From assembly GCF_034190915.1 (NCBI RefSeq), contig NW_026947503.1:17268532-17332531 (forward strand): 64,000 nt of DNA, read 5' to 3'. Origin of the DNA: Cavia porcellus. Taxonomy: Eukaryota; Chordata; Mammalia; Rodentia; Caviidae. The number at the start of each line of letters is the position of its first letter. The stretch's first letter is position 1. The translations under genes and the position numbers were made by a program. Below the pieces are notes generated by a model. It was not told the origin of the DNA. It searched no databases and saw only the letters and a program-made list of their open reading frames with translations. This document shows positions 9,823 through 22,064 of this stretch, piece after piece.

Positions 9823-12800
9823 ATTCATTACTCAGTCTTTAAAAAAAAAGGTATAAATAACTCATGCTTCAAATCGCCAGAAGGAATGTCTGTTTAAGCA
9901 CATTACTCACATTGTCTGGACATCCGTGACTTACTCTATGAACTTTAGTTCTGGATGGGAATCACCCTAAGCGTTTAGTGAACAGATTAGCCTCTTAGTT
10001 ATCATGTGTGTCAAAGTATAATCACATCATATTTGTAAAGAGTGAATTATCTTTTCTCAGAAAAACTACACACAGATAGAAATAATTTTCTGTCCAATAG
10101 TAAAAAAAATTTTGTGGATATATTACTAAAATATTAAACTTTTAGAGAACATTACTTTCTGGGAAAAGTTTTCACATTATTTGTAAGTGATAAAAATTCT
10201 TTAAAATTAAAGATAATCATCCCAAGTTATTTTTGTCATCTATTTTACCTTTGATATTTATTTTTTATCTTACACATCCAAAGATAACAACCAACTAATT
10301 AGTACTAGTGCTTTAAATAAAATGTATTCCTTTACTTTTAGTGTTTTGTTGCTCATTAAATTCCACTTCTATTATAGTCAATACTTACATTATATGACTA
10401 TTATGACTATGGAGATTTCATTCTGGTTAGTTCCATGAAATATAGCAGTGTTGTATATCTATTACATTTGTCCCTTCTTCAAGAAATGGGAATTAATTAC
10501 ATCAAACAACCGAATGACTTGCTTCAATTTTCATCACTGTTCTGGAAAAGTTCAAATAACACTAAGTTTTCTGTATTCCATATTATTATCATTCCTGTTC
10601 ATGACACATTCCCTTTGTTTCTCTTAAATTTCACCCAGCAGTTTCTCATTTTGTTTTTGCAGAAAATCTCATTTGAGTCAATATCTTTATTTAACCTCTA
10701 GCACCGATTTTGATTGTTGAGGGGAATAGAGAAGCCAAAGTGTAAGCTTTAAATAGAATTACATGTTGCACATGAATGTAAAATGGTCACATGTAAAAGG
10801 CTTGATTCAACACCTAATTAATAGAAAGCTAGTAAGATGGTATGAGTGGTTCGAATAGCTTTTTAGCAGCTAGCATGATTATGGAATTGTAACATTCCTC
10901 AGTTTGATACAAAACTGAGGCATATCCAAGAGACAATAAACATCTATTCCATCAGTGAAAAATTACTTTTGCCCTTACATCTCAAAATGGTTTAAGTTAA
11001 CACACATATCTATGCTATCATGCCAAGAGTAAACAACTAGGCTATGATGTCTTCAACTATTTCAAGATTAGAAAGAAATTTCTGAATCAAACGTAATTTC
11101 TAATCTTAGTTTTTGAGAAATCTTCATACTGGCTTCTGTACTGGCTGTGCTAATAAAAATAAAAAATTTAAAAAGTGAAATAAATCAGACACACAAGTTA
11201 AAATATTAAATGGTTTCTTTTAAATGAGAAATACAAAGTATAAGTAAATAAAAGACCAAAGCAAAACACAGGTAATAGAAATGAGCAAAATGAAAGATAG
11301 ATAATAAGAAATAGGGAGAGAGAATTCTGCAACTGACTCTTTTGCCGTTCATTCAACTTCACATAACACTTTTGTCAAGGGTGAATTTTAAAACTATACA
11401 GCTTCCTTCATAATTTAGGATGAGAATTTTGTGGATGGTCAAAAATGTGTCACTTTCTCCTTGAATGCTTTTTGTAGCTCAAGTTTCCCATCTCGTTCAG
11501 CAATTCATCTCAGAATCTGTAAAATAAGGTGGGCAAACTGAATAAAGGCAGTGATTGGATTTTATAGAGTGTCATTGACATGAACTTTAAAAGACATGTA
11601 ACTGATAAATCACACTTTCTCTTTAAACTATCTAGAAACCAACTACAAAAGAGTGAAAAAGTTAGTGCATGTGAATAAAGAACAGATCACTTTCCAGAAT
11701 GCCCACAAGTGCAGAAGTCATAACTAAGACTATTTCCACCAGGGCTTAAGCTTTTTTAAAGGCCATAAGATGAATTAAGACTCGATATAATCATTTGTAT
11801 TTCTGTGATGAAACTCAATTTCAAAAATATTTGGAGGAAATTGCTTCCACATTTGAAATTCATATAATAAATTGCTGATTAAAATTCAATGGCTCTCTCG
11901 TGTCTGATGTTTCCCGTGTTAGTTTCTTTGAAGATGTATTGATGTGAGAAAATGATTCCAAGCACTGAATGCAGCTCAATATACTATATGCCATCTTTAG
12001 TTCACTGATGCAGAACATAGGCTCAGAAACATGGACTAGTATTTACATCTATAGGCAAGAGAATGTCTTTTCTCATATTTTAAGGTTTAGTCTAGAAAGT
12101 AGTTTGATGCCTTAGTTATTATCCTTTTCATCAAATTTGATAATAACTCAGAAATATTTGCTAAAATTATTTATAATATTTTTAAAATTCACGTCTGGCA
12201 AAGAACTCAACTCCCTAATTGACATCACAATAGTAAGAGAGAGTACAAATATTTCTTGGGGTAAAAATGTAAACTAAATTTACAAAAAAGAACTCTAATA
12301 GTTTATATTCATATTTATATGTAAATATATGAGATATATTTCTAAGAGTAGTCTAGGAAAAACTAAATGATTTTTCAATCACTTTAAAAAAGTAAATGCC
12401 TTCACATAGGAAGATATGAAAATGTTGTAGAAAATACAGTAATGCTATATAGAAAACCTCAGCCTGGCCACCCCTCTTGTCTTATGAATGGCTGTTATTC
12501 TTGAAAATAGTTTTCACTCTTGAATCTAAACTTTCCAAATATCCCAGCTACATACATAGGTTGTTCTCTATTTTATTCCAACTTCAAGTTTCCTGGATAT
12601 TAGTTTTATATTGTAAAATTCTCAATTCTCAGTGCCATATTATTCTTCTCAACATAATGAAGCAAGGATCTAGGAGAAAAGAGAATTGCAAAGTAAGTGG
12701 TATCAGTCCTCTTCTTATAGAATAAATAAACAGCAAGGTTGCTTTTAAACTGAAATTGTACTGTATTATATTTTATATTATCTTTTTTATCCCTCTTATC

Positions 12801-13402
12801 CATAGAACTCTTTCAAGCTTTTGTTTTTCTCAGTAGTCATTAAGATAGAAATAACCAAAACATTAGATTCACCTCACTCAATGCTTCATGCTTTGGTAAT
12901 CATGAAATATATATTTCTGCTATGCTGGACATGGTTTTGTGGTCCTTATCTTTACCAGCAGTGTTTTTGTGCCTAATAATTATTTCTAGTTTCTTTTTCC
13001 TATCCAGATGATTCAAACTCATCCTTTAAGCCCTTAAGCCCCTTCCCCTACAAGCCTGCTCAAGGAGAAATCTGGGCATAAAGTCATCCTGGAGTCTCCA
13101 CAATACCCATGTATACTTCGATCCTAATATGCACCCAAATATCTTACCACTGCCAAGAAGGATAGAAATACATAATGAATTTTAAATTTTAAAATAGCCT
13201 TACAGAAAAAGACACTTTACCATTAATCCTTCTCAAAATTCTCTGCCTTGTTTTCAAGATACTTAATAATTATTGCCATTCTTTGTAGCAGCTCTGGAAG
13301 TCTTTTGTTGGTTTTTTGTGAGATATGAACAAAAATATGGTGAATGGTGCTGCCAAGCAATGTCCAAAGGAAAATCAGACTTGTGAACAAAATCACAATG
13401 CG
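9823..13402. other. Unassigned AT-rich DNA, 3.6 kb
   Basis: No coding region, clear LINE, LTR or SINE is recognisable. Only short A/T runs break the composition. Single-copy or very old repeat DNA is the likely content. Confidence 0.4.
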
Positions 13403-13482
13403 AGGGTTGGGGATTTAGCTCAGTGGCATAAGCACCTGCCTGGCAAGTGTGAGGTCATAAGTTCAACCCCCAGAACAACATC
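13403..13482 (+). mobile_element. ID-like SINE
   Basis: GTTGGGGATTTAGCTCAGTG, GGCATAAGCACCTGCCTGGC and a B box AAGTTCAACCCCC form a complete, well-preserved head with only a very short A-rich tail. It lies just upstream of the mariner fossil. Confidence 0.9.
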
Positions 13483-13507
13483 AACAGAACACCATAATAT
13501 CAACCTT

Positions 13508-13962
13508 ATCCTCAACCTCTTTATCCACTGGATCTGACACTGTTTGACTTCTGGCTCTTCTTCAAAGTCAAAGTCACCAGGAAACATGCAGAATTTGAAC
13601 CAATTCACAACATCAAACCAGCCATGACGACACAACTAAAGACATTCATGAAAGAGGACTTTCAAAATTGCTTCAGAAAGAGGCAAACAGCCAGGTGTGG
13701 TGCAGCACAGCTGTAATCCCAGTACCCCCAAGAAACTGAAAGATTGTCATGAGTTTGAGGACAGTGTGGGTTACACAGTGAATTCAAGTTCAGGCTGGAG
13801 AATACAGCAACATTATGGTTTCAAAATCTTGGTAACAACTATGAAATTAGTGTGTTCAAAGTGAGAGGAAGTATTTTAAGAAGATTAATCGCAATGGGTC
13901 TTTACTATAATAAATTTTTAAAATTTAAAGCATTCATTGTAACTTTTTATCGTATCTCGTGT
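13508..13962 (+). pseudogene. Mariner (MARNA-like) transposase fossil
   Basis: Conceptual translation of 13508-13690 reads in the order of the C-terminal part of Tc1/mariner transposases. It includes YPLDLTLFDFWLF, which corresponds to the region of the third catalytic aspartate of the DD34D triad, then KTFMKEDFQNCFRK. After a B1 insertion (13691-13841) the DNA resumes with GTGTTCAAAGTGAGAGGAAG, the usual end of mariner ORFs, then TACTATAATAAATTTTTAAA and a terminal segment ending ATCGTATCTCGT. The N-terminal two thirds are missing. This is an extinct DNA transposon. Confidence 0.8.
13691..13841 (+). mobile_element. B1-type SINE inside mariner fossil
   Basis: AGCCAGGTGTGGTGCAGCAC, TGTAATCCCAGTACCC, then GAGTTTGAGGACAGTGTGGG and GGTTACACAGTGAATTC follow B1 order. 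It interrupts the mariner reading frame and therefore postdates that element. Confidence 0.88.
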
Positions 13963-13989
13963 ATTTTGAAGAAAGTTAGTGGAGATCTT

Positions 13990-14090
13990 TGAGAACTGTT
14001 TTTCACTCTTATTTCCAGAGCATCCTACAAGGCCTGACGCAGAGTAGCAGCTTAACAAAACCATGATGAATAGAACTGAGCTGACCTCAA
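13990..14090 (+). repeat. L2-type LINE tail, diverged
   Basis: CAAGGCCTGACGCAGAGTAG followed by CTTAACAAAACCATGATGAA resembles the L2 3' end ('gcctggcacagagtaggtgctcaataaa'). Short and diverged. Confidence 0.45.
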
Positions 14091-14504
14091 ATTAAATGAA
14101 ATAGAAACTTCAAGGAGAGGAGAGGATGATCTGCGCAACCAGGACTGAAGCCTGAGCCGGAAGTCTCTCTATAGAGCACTCCAGTGGGGATCAGCATCAG
14201 CTTACAAAAATCAAGTCTCCAAAAGAGGGGGAGAAAAATCAAAACACACAAATGCGGAAGACAACCAACTAGAGAATTAAATGAATGTGATAAAAGAAAT
14301 CAGGGCAAAGAGTAAAATGAAAGAAACAATGAAGAATATGTATTATGAAGAAACACCAACACTGAAAAAATATTTTTGAAGAAAGTATAAGTGTCTTAGA
14401 AAGTGCAAAATATATGCAATGTCATTAGTTTATTTAATGTGATAGTTAAATACAATAGCTATTTACTATTCAAATCTTAATAACTATAAAAAAATCTTAC
14501 ATTT
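14091..14504. other. Unassigned sequence
   Basis: A-rich and purine-rich stretch with no recognisable coding potential or repeat family. Confidence 0.35.
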
Positions 14505-14690
14505 ATTGAAATCACTTAAAGAGCCAGTACTATCGCATATACTTCTCACAACAAAGAGGGAGCACATTTTGTCGTCATCTCTGGTTAGCGCATCAGGAAA
14601 CTGGAATCCAGAGAGGTTAATCAATTATGCCAGAGTCAGAGCAGTATTAACTGGTCAAATACGGACAGAGCTCCCATGTGAAAATATTTC
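14505..14690 (-). repeat. MIR SINE, reverse
   Basis: GCATCAGGAAACTGGAATCC, AGAGAGGTTAATCAATTATG and CCAGAGTCAGAGCAG are a close reverse-complement match to the MIR core and tRNA-related part. The left end includes CTTCTCACAACAAAG, matching the MIR 3' region. Confidence 0.75.
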
Positions 14691-15073
14691 CCTAAATTCT
14701 CGCTATCACAAGTAAAACATTTTCTCTTTATTCTGGCTCCCTTTTATGTACTAAAAGCAAAGCTTTTAATATTGAATAATTCTCTATAAAACCTGTTATT
14801 AAAAGCAGAAGACTATTGATTTGGTTTAGCTGCCTTACATGTTTAATTTTGAATAGCTGTTTCTTAAACTATGTTGACAACTTCCAATACAAAAAGCAAG
14901 TAAAAACACTATATTTTACTTTTATCTCTCAGAGCAAAATAGTAACAAAATAATTTTAAGAATTCTACTTTGGATTGCATGTTTGTGGATGCCATAAATT
15001 TGTGTGCTGCAACTTAATATCTAGTTCAGTAGTGTTGGAAAGTGGAACATCTGAGTGGCGATTCAGATGTGAG

Positions 15074-15162
15074 GGTCAGCCAGGCGTATTGCTCAGTGGA
15101 ACAGCACCTGCCTGGCAAGTGCAAGATCATGAGTTCAATCTACAGTACAAAAAAAAAAAAAA
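15074..15162 (+). mobile_element. ID-like SINE with 9-bp TSD
   Basis: Head GTATTGCTCAGTGGAACAGC, then ACCTGCCTGGCAAGTGCAAG and GAGTTCAATC, then a run of 17 A. AGATGTGAG flanks it at 15065-15073 and 15163-15171. The A-box region is variant (GTCAGCCAGGCG in place of the usual GGGGCTGGGGAT), so its 5' end is either mutated or shared with a B1-like start. Confidence 0.9.
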
Positions 15163-15215
15163 AGATGTGAGAGCAAAGCTTCATTAATGGAATATTTGTC
15201 TTTATAAAAGATGTC

Positions 15216-15421
15216 TAAGAGGACTTGTTCATGCTTTCAGCCTTTGAGAACACAGCAACAAGCTGCCCACAATGAAGCAGAAAGCCTTCAACAGACACGA
15301 ATCAGCCAGGACTTTAATCTGAGACTTCCAATCATCCAGGACTGTGAGCAGTAAATTTCTGTTCTTTATAATTCCCCAATTCAGTATATTTTGTTACAGG
15401 AGCTGAAACAGAGTAACACAA
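15216..15421 (+). mobile_element. 3' half of an MST/MLT1-type MaLR LTR
   Basis: CAGGACTGTGAGCAGTAAAT, TTCTGTTCTTTATAATTCCC and CAGTATATTTTGTTACAGGA followed by GAAACAGAGTAACACA give the diagnostic 3' end of MaLR LTRs. It includes the region that usually holds the polyadenylation signal. The 5' half is missing or too diverged to see. Confidence 0.75.
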
Positions 15422-16335
15422 CTTACTACAGAAAAAGAGTATAAATTTAATAACTTGTTACAGGGCAAAAAAGTTGGTAATATATTATATATGCATTTAA
15501 AAATCTTATAGATGTGTATAAATAAACATAAGAAAAGAAAATAAATATTGTGGCAGATTGCATGGTCAATTCCAATTGTTTTTCAAGCCTTTCTTAATCT
15601 ATGACTTTTTTGTATTATTTTGAAATTTATCCCATAGAGACAGAAAATATTGCCTCATCTATCAATCTGAGCTCAATTATATGATTTGTTTTCTCCAACA
15701 AAAAGAGGTATATATAATGAATTTCTGGGGCCCAGACCGGAGTGACCTTGCTTGTATCCCTTTGTCCTTTGATGCTTTTGCTGCTGCCATGAAAATAGGA
15801 AGAAATAAGCTGTTTTTCCCTCTTGTTTTCTCAACACTTAATACACAACACTTCTGTGAACACCACACTAACTGTGGCACCAACTAGCTCTCCTAGAAGT
15901 CAACAGCAGAGTTGGTGCAGACAGTCCCCAGCACAGACTAAAGTCCAGTTTCCTTTTACTGTCACCACATACTTCAGCTGCTAATAGCCAGTAGTAAGTT
16001 TCCTTACTAGCTACACTTTTGTCTGACCTGTCTCTAAAGCAAATGTTTCCATGATCTTCTTCTCAGGTTTGACTGATTTGCTAGAAAAGCTTGCAGCTTA
16101 AGGAAGCACATTTGTCGGTCAGTTACATCAGTAACAGACATAAAGGATTCAGATGAAGATCCATGTCTAAAACACTATATTGGGTAACTCTGTAAGTGTC
16201 TGAGCTCTGGAGCTCTGTCACTGTAGTGAGGTGCACCAACTTCCCAGCACATGAAAGTGTCCTGCAACTGGAAGCCTCCATGTTCTGTATCTCTGGAACT
16301 ATTACAGAAGCTTCAACACACAGACGTGACTGACT
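15422..16335. other. Unassigned sequence
   Basis: No recognised repeat. Overlapping ORFs on both strands near 15680-15890 (68 codons each) look fortuitous. Confidence 0.35.
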
Positions 16336-17748
16336 TTTTTTAAAATTTTATTTAAAGCAGAAAAAACAGTATAAGGGTACAAGTAATATAGAATTTCAAA
16401 AAAAAAAACAGTAAGAAATCACTAGTTAATAGATTACATATTGTCATCTTAGAAATAGATGTTCAAGTTACAGGATTAAAGCATACAAATTGGACATTCA
16501 AACAGTGAGACTGCAAACAGTTTTGTTCTGTGATGCAACAAACCCTAGTAATATGGTCACCTATTTTAACACACTTAAACACACTTGCAGTTGTATACTT
16601 TAGAGCACTTTTTTTCCTCTCTTTTTTACAACAACATTTACACATTTTGGGTTTTATTAAACCCATAGTTCTTATTACTTTTTTTGGAATAGAATAAAAC
16701 CAAATATGACAATACAAATCAGTCAGTCAAAATAAAGGATGGACATAGTACATGATGTAAAAACAGAATACAAGGTAATCAACAATGTTTACCATAATGC
16801 CTCTTGCTAACTTAAAAAGAATTGCCTATATCATTAGGTACAATAAAATTGAACAAAACATTACAGAACTAGACCAATAAAATCTAATCATTGGAGATAT
16901 TACAGGACTTCAAAAGAAGATAATAGTCAAACCAGAATGGATGTCATAGTGAATCTTATTGCCTTCAAAGTAGTTGCCTCTACCCTCAAACTTGATACTA
17001 TCAAATGGAACAAAACAGAGTAAAATTAATCAAAACAAGATGGTTGGAGCAATACAGGGCTTCAAATCAAGTTAATAGGAAATCAAAAAAGTTACTATAA
17101 TATATCCTGCTAATTTTTTTTATTTTTCCCCTTAATTAAAAAAAATAAAAAAAAAATAAATATTTTTTTAAGAAGGGGAGATTGAGATAAAAGAGAACAT
17201 AACAACGTAACAATACAGGTCAAAGCATAACAATTTCAGCAACCTAGTACTTCACCACAAGATAACCCGACTTAATAGTAGTTACAATAGTGTCTCTTTC
17301 CTTGAAATATTTGAGTATAACTTCATATAGTATAACATCAAACATATCAAGGCAGTGTGAAACCATTCAAAAGGATGAAAGTATTACAGGGTATTTAGAA
17401 CCAGCTAATGGAAAACAAACAATGGTTTCTATATTATCTCTTTACTTATAAAATTTTTTGTTTATACTATCACATATAATAAAATCCAATAAGATACAGC
17501 ATAATAAAACCAAAGGAGACAGAAGAACAACAGTTTGGTGTGACTTCAAAACAAGATGATATTAAACCAGCACTAGCTATTATGATGTCTTGTTTTCTTC
17601 AAAATAGCTGTTCACATCATCACCGGCAATAATATCACACAGACCAGAATAAAGCCATTCCAATTAATGAGTGAAAACTTTATAAGGCTTCAAAGCTACA
17701 TAATGGGAATCATGATTATCACATACTTTTATATATCTGAATAATTTC
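16336..17748 (-). repeat. L1 3' UTR (1.4 kb)
   Basis: Collinear in reverse with 2351-3886 and partly with 53430-54362. It is long for an L1 3' UTR: human about 0.5 kb and mouse about 0.7-0.8 kb, from general knowledge. It includes reverse-complement copies of the TTTTGAAGTC core near 17545, 17065 and 16909. Confidence 0.88.
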
Positions 17749-20700
17749 TTAAAATAGGGAAACTATTCGGTATTCATACATGTGAGTTCGATTTGTTTCA
17801 CTTATGAGTATGGTCTCAAGCTGAGTCCATTTATTTATAAATATCTCAATGTGGTCCTTCTTTATGTAGTACTCCATTGTATAAAAATATCAAAACTTTT
17901 TTATCCATTTTTCAGTTGATGGTCACTTAGGTTGTTTCCAACATCTGGCAATTACAAATTGTGCTGCTATAATTAATGGGTGCACATATATCACTGTGGT
18001 ACGATGCTTTCAGTTCTTCTGGGAATATGCCTAGAAGTGGGAAAGCTGGAACAAATGGGACTTCCAATCCCTGCTTTTTGAGAAATCTCCAGACTGACCT
18101 CCACAATGGTTGCACCAGTTTACACTCCTACCAAGAGTGCAGGAGAGTTCGTTTTTCACCACAGCCTCTCCAGCATTGTTGTTGTTGGTTTTCTGATTCT
18201 GGCCATTTTTTCAGGAGTGAGATGGAATCACAGTGTGGTTTTAATTTGCATTTCTCTAATGACTAATGATGATGAACATTTTTTCATGTATTTATTTGCC
18301 ATTTGTATTTCTTCATCTGAGAAGTATAAATTCATCTCAGATGCCCATTTTTGGATTGGATCTTTGAAATTTTGGGGGTCTGAGTTTTTTTAATTCTTTA
18401 TATGTTTTAGACACAAGTCCTTTGTCTGAGGGACAGTTCATTAAGATTTTTTCCCAGTTTGTGGGTTTTCTTTTTACTATACTGGAGGTTTTTTTGACAT
18501 GCAGAAGCTTTTTAATAAGAGGTGATCCCAGTTACTGATTCAGGGAAGTATTTCCTGTGCAGTTTGAGTACTGTTTATGAATTCTCTACCTACTCCTATG
18601 TCTTCAAGGTTTCTAACCAATTTGTCTTCCAACAGATTTAGTGTTTCTATTTTAATATTCAGATCATTGATCCATTTAGATTTTAATTAAGTACATGGTA
18701 ATAGGCATGGGTCCAGTTTTACTGGCATATGGAGAGACAGTTTTTCCAACACCATTTATTAAAGAGACTGTCATTCTTCCAGTGAACCTGTTTGGCTCCT
18801 TTATCAAAGATAAGGTGGTTGACTGTGTTTGTAGTTGTGGTTGTATCTTCTAATCTATTCCCTTGATCTTTGGCTCTGTTTTGATTCCAGTACCATGTTG
18901 ATTTTACTACTGTTGCTTTGTAGTATAACTTCAAGTCAGGGATTGTGATGCCTCTTGCCTTGCCTTTGTTGCTTAGAATTGTCTTTGCTATTCTAGGTCT
19001 CTTCTCGCTCCAGATGAATTTTAGGAGTGATTTCTCTAGATCTATGAGGTATGTTGATGGTATTTTTATTGGGATTGCATTGAATTTGTATAAGAGTTAT
19101 GGGAGAATGGCCAGTTTCACAATATTCTTATCCATGAGCAAGGGATGCGTTTCCATTTTCTGAGATCATCTTCAGTTTATTTTTTCAGTGTATTATAATT
19201 TTCCCTGTATAGGTCTTTCACTTCTTTCATTAGAGTAATTCCTACATATTTCACTTTTTTGGTTGCTAGTATGAAGGGTGTGGCTTCTCTTATTTCTCTC
19301 TGTGATTTTCTCATTAGTGTAAAGGAATGCTATTGATTTTTGACTATTGATTTTGTATCCAGCTACATTATTGAATTTATTCATTATATCTAAGAGTCTT
19401 TCAATGGAGTTTATGGAGTCTTCTATGTAGGGTATCATGTCATCTGCAAACAATGGTAATTTAACTTCTTCTATTCCTATCTTTACCCCTTTTATTTCTT
19501 TATCTTGTCTAATTGCTCTGGCTAGTATTTCCAGTACTATATTAAATGGGAGTGGTGATAAAGGACATCCTTGTCCTGTGCCTGATTTTAAAGTAAAGGC
19601 CTTCATTTTTTGGCCATTTAGTATGATACTGGCTGTTAGTTTGTTGTAGATGGCCTTTATTATACTGAGGTAAAGACCACCTATTCCAATTTTCTGTAAA
19701 GTTCTTATCATGAATGAATGTTTGACATTATTAAAAGCTTTTTCTGCATCTACAGAAATGATCATGTGATTCTTACTTTTGGCTTTATTGATATGGTAGA
19801 TTACATTTATGTATTTGTGTATCTTAACGATTCCTGCATGCCTGGGAAGGTTATGGTGTATAATCTTGATGATTTTCTGTATTCTATTTGTCAATATTTT
19901 ATTGAAGATTTTTGCATCTATGTTCATTAGGGAAATTGGCCTGTAGCTCTCTTTTTTAGTGGGATCTTTCTCAGGTTCTGGTACTAGAGTAATATTTGTT
20001 TCCAGGAATGACTTAGGAAGGATTGCTTCCCTTTCAATTTCATTGAAGAGTTTGAGGAGTGTCAGCCTTAGGTCTTCTCTGTAATTCCTGTAGAATTCTG
20101 CAGTGAATCTGTCTGGGCCTGGGCTCTTCTTCGTAGGTAAGGACTTAATTACATTTTCAATTTCATCAATAGAAATTGGGTTATTCAGCAGTTTTACATC
20201 CTCTTGACTTAGCATTTGTTCTTCATATGTTTCTAGGGATCTGTCTATTTCTTCTGTGTTATCAAACCTTTGAGACTAGAGGTTTTCGAAACAGGTGTTG
20301 CTGATCTTCTGTATTTCTATAGAGTATGTAGTGATTTCACCTTTTTCATTTCTTATTGCATGAATTTGAGATTTTTCTTTCCTTTTTAAAGTAAGGTTGG
20401 CTACGGGCTTATCAATTTTATTTGTTCTTTCAAAGAACCAACTCTTTGATTCATTGATTCTTTGGATTGCTTTCTTAGTCACTATTGCATTGATTTCTGC
20501 TCTGACTTTTATAATTTCCTCTCTTCTTTTGGCTTTGGGCTTGACTTGCTCTTCTTTTGCTAGATGTTTGAGGGGTAGCATCAGGTTATTTTTTTGTATT
20601 CATTCTGTTTTCCTGATGTGGAAACTCTGCAATAAATTTTCCTCTGAGGACAGCTTTCATTGCATCCCATAGATTCCGGTAAATTGTATTTGTATTTTCA

Positions 20701-21667
20701 TTTTCTTGTAGGTATTGTTTAATTTCATCTTTAATTTCCCCTGTGACCCACTGATTACTCAAGAGTGTGTTATTCAGTTGCCATGTGTTTGTGGTATTTT
20801 TGCAGTATATTTTATCATTAATTTCTAATTTCAAAGAGCTGTGATCTGGTAACATGCAAGGGATAATTTCAGCTCTTTTGCATTTATTTAAATATGTTCC
20901 ATGGGGCTGGATATTTAGCTCAGTGGCATAAGCACCTGCCTTGCAAGCAGGCAGTGTGAGTTTGATCCCCGGTACTGATAAAAAAAGGAAAAAGACAAAA
21001 GAAAAACTTAAATATGTTCTGTGAGCTAATATATGGTCTATTTTTAGAGAATGACCCATGTCCTGCTGAAAATAATGTGTATTCTGATGTTGTTGGATGG
21101 AACACTCTGTACATGTCTATCAAGTCCATTTATTCACAAGTGTGATTCAGTTCTGTTATTTCTTTGCTGATTTTCAGTCTGGTTGATCTGTCCCTTGGTG
21201 TCAATGGTGTGTTAAGGTCTCCTGTTACAATTGTGTTACTGATAATTTGATTTTTCATTTCTGTCAATACTTGTTTTATATTATTGGGTGCTCTGGAAAT
21301 TGGTGCATATATATTTAAGTTCGTTGTCTCTTCCTCTTGAAGTTTTCCTCTAACCGGTATGTAATGACCTTCTTTATCTCTTCTTATCATTATTGGTTTA
21401 AGGTTCACATTGTCTGTAAATAGAATGGCTACTCCTGATTTTTGGGGGATTACTGTTTCATGAAGTATTGTTTTCCTTCCCTTTCTGTCTGTGAGTATCC
21501 TTTGGGGTTAGATGGGTTTCTTGTAGACAGCATGTGGTTGGATTTTGTTTCTTGATCCATTCTGCCAGTCTGTTTCTTTTAATTGGTGCATTGAGACCAT
21601 TTACATTAATGGTTATAACTGTTGTCTGTTGGTTTATTGTTGACATGTTATCTGTCTGCTGTTGCAT
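17749..21667 (-). pseudogene. L1 ORF2 (endonuclease-reverse transcriptase), broken
   Basis: Without the nested SINE and its duplicated target site, the span is about 3.8 kb (about 1266 codons), close to the usual L1 ORF2 length. The N-terminus carries the APE-type endonuclease motifs INVNGLNAP and LQETHL (21667-21458). The longest open piece, 20215-19193 (340 codons), holds the reverse transcriptase. It has motif A SVDAEKAF (Asp at residue 156), motif [11 protein letters not shown] and motif C FADD (residues 256-259, about 19450-19439). Further pieces run to the C-terminus at 18115-17927. Frames are interrupted between 21458 and 21408, 20276 and 20215, and repeatedly after 19193, so no active enzyme can be made. 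Confidence 0.92.
20900..21007 (+). mobile_element. ID-like SINE nested in L1 ORF2
   Basis: TGGGGCTGGATATTTAGCTC, GGCATAAGCACCTGCCTTGC and AAGCAGGCAGTGTGAG, with B box GTTTGATCCCC, then GGTACTGATAAAAAAAGGAA. The exact 12-bp TSD TTAAATATGTTC sits at 20888-20899 and 21008-21019. This copy has the fuller GCAAGCAGGCAG form of the family and inserted after the L1. Confidence 0.96.
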
Positions 21668-21721
21668 CCTTATCTTTCTGTTCTGTTTAATTATCTGCTT
21701 TGCCTTGTGATTTTTTTCCTA

Positions 21722-22064
21722 AGTGTATCTAAACTGTCTTTCAATATTTTGCAGGATTAGCTTGGTGATCATGAAGTTCTTCAGCTGTTCTTTGGCATGT
21801 AAGTATCTTATTTCACCATCGATTTTGAAGGACTGTTTTGCAGGGTACATCGATCTAGATTGGAAATCATTTTCCTTTAGGATCTTCAATACTTCACTCC
21901 ATGCTCTTCTTGACTTTATTGTTTGTGCTGAGAAGTCTGCTGTGATTCTGATAGGTTCTCCCTTATAAGTGATCTGTCTTTTCTCTCTGACAGCTTTTAA
22001 TATTCTATTCTTATGTTGGATTTATGGGATGGTGACTTTTATATGTCTGGGTGTAGTTTTATTT
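21722..22064 (-). pseudogene. L1 ORF1 C-terminal fragment
   Basis: Reverse translation gives REKRQITYKGEPIRI, then ILKENDFQSRSMYPAKQSF and IDGEIRYLHAKEQLKNF. This is the order of the C-terminal nucleic-acid-binding domain of L1 ORF1p, a trimeric RNA-binding protein that coats L1 RNA. The coiled-coil and RRM parts are absent: homology stops abruptly at about 22064. A short inter-ORF segment separates it from ORF2. Confidence 0.85.

Noticed and set aside
10962..10990. MADE1/mariner-like terminal repeat (AAAATTACTTTTGC)
   Set aside because: Only about a dozen bases match and there is no partner repeat nearby.
19193..20215. Active reverse transcriptase gene
   Set aside because: It is only the longest open piece of a broken L1 ORF2, with stops and frame changes on both sides and a SINE in the same ORF.
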